A stretch of 15,695 nt of DNA from an uncultured Phascolarctobacterium sp. (lineage in GTDB: Bacteria; Bacillota; Negativicutes; Acidaminococcales; Acidaminococcaceae): assembly GCA_946002345.1 (NCBI GenBank), contig CAMFZA010000009.1:1-15695 (forward strand), read 5' to 3'. The notes under the pieces are model-generated. The model was given only the letters and a program-made list of their open reading frames with translations. It was not told the DNA's origin and did no database searches. Numbering within the stretch: position 1 is the stretch's first letter; each line of letters starts with the position of its first letter. Both the position numbers and the translations under genes were made by a program. Positions 15,689-15,695 of the stretch are shown piece after piece.

Positions 15689-15695
15689 ACCATTA

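Overview
The window reads as chromosomal DNA of a diderm Firmicute (class Negativicutes; an Acidaminococcaceae-type organism such as Phascolarctobacterium would fit, but this rests on gene content and protein flavour, not on a search). Every gene I can support lies on the minus strand, so transcription runs from high to low coordinates.

Positions 1 to 9,500 are conserved core genome. In order of transcription: secA (preprotein translocase ATPase), prfB (release factor 2 with an intact programmed +1 frameshift), a ~700-residue DUF5693-type membrane protein, csaB (polysaccharide pyruvyl transferase), ftsE, ftsX, and an EnvC/PcsB-like coiled-coil M23 protein cut by the left edge. Spacing is tight (ATGA, TTGA and GTGA-type overlaps, or gaps of about 20 bases), apart from 171 bases between secA and prfB. 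A good promoter (TTGCAT, 17 bases, extended -10 TATAAT) drives secA, and a stem-loop terminator directly upstream insulates it. The cluster joins protein export, translation termination, surface-polymer pyruvylation and FtsEX control of septal wall hydrolysis. Several starts are TTG or GTG, chosen from Shine-Dalgarno spacing.

Positions 9,500 to 15,695 are accessory. A strong promoter (14072-14099) leads into three tightly packed genes: an AAA-type ATPase broken by three in-frame stop codons (TAG, TAA, TGA) with no frameshift; an HTH-WYL transcriptional regulator; and a ~666-residue protein with a central coiled coil and no family I recognise. The WYL gene and the large gene are joined stop-to-start and are the best candidate here for an undescribed system, possibly defence or stress related; that role is inference from architecture only.

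The 800-base gap at 14030-14827 is a graveyard: an N-terminal relic of an IS256-family transposase, an orphan 18-bp perfect palindrome like a TetR-family operator beside a -10 box, a possible 33-codon membrane peptide, and a perfect 15-bp-arm hairpin whose sequence matches codons of the nearby WYL gene's HTH with only synonymous changes. The right edge holds an AT-rich Sel1/TPR-like repeat protein whose start may lie outside the window. I saw no tRNA, rRNA, CRISPR array or replication origin.
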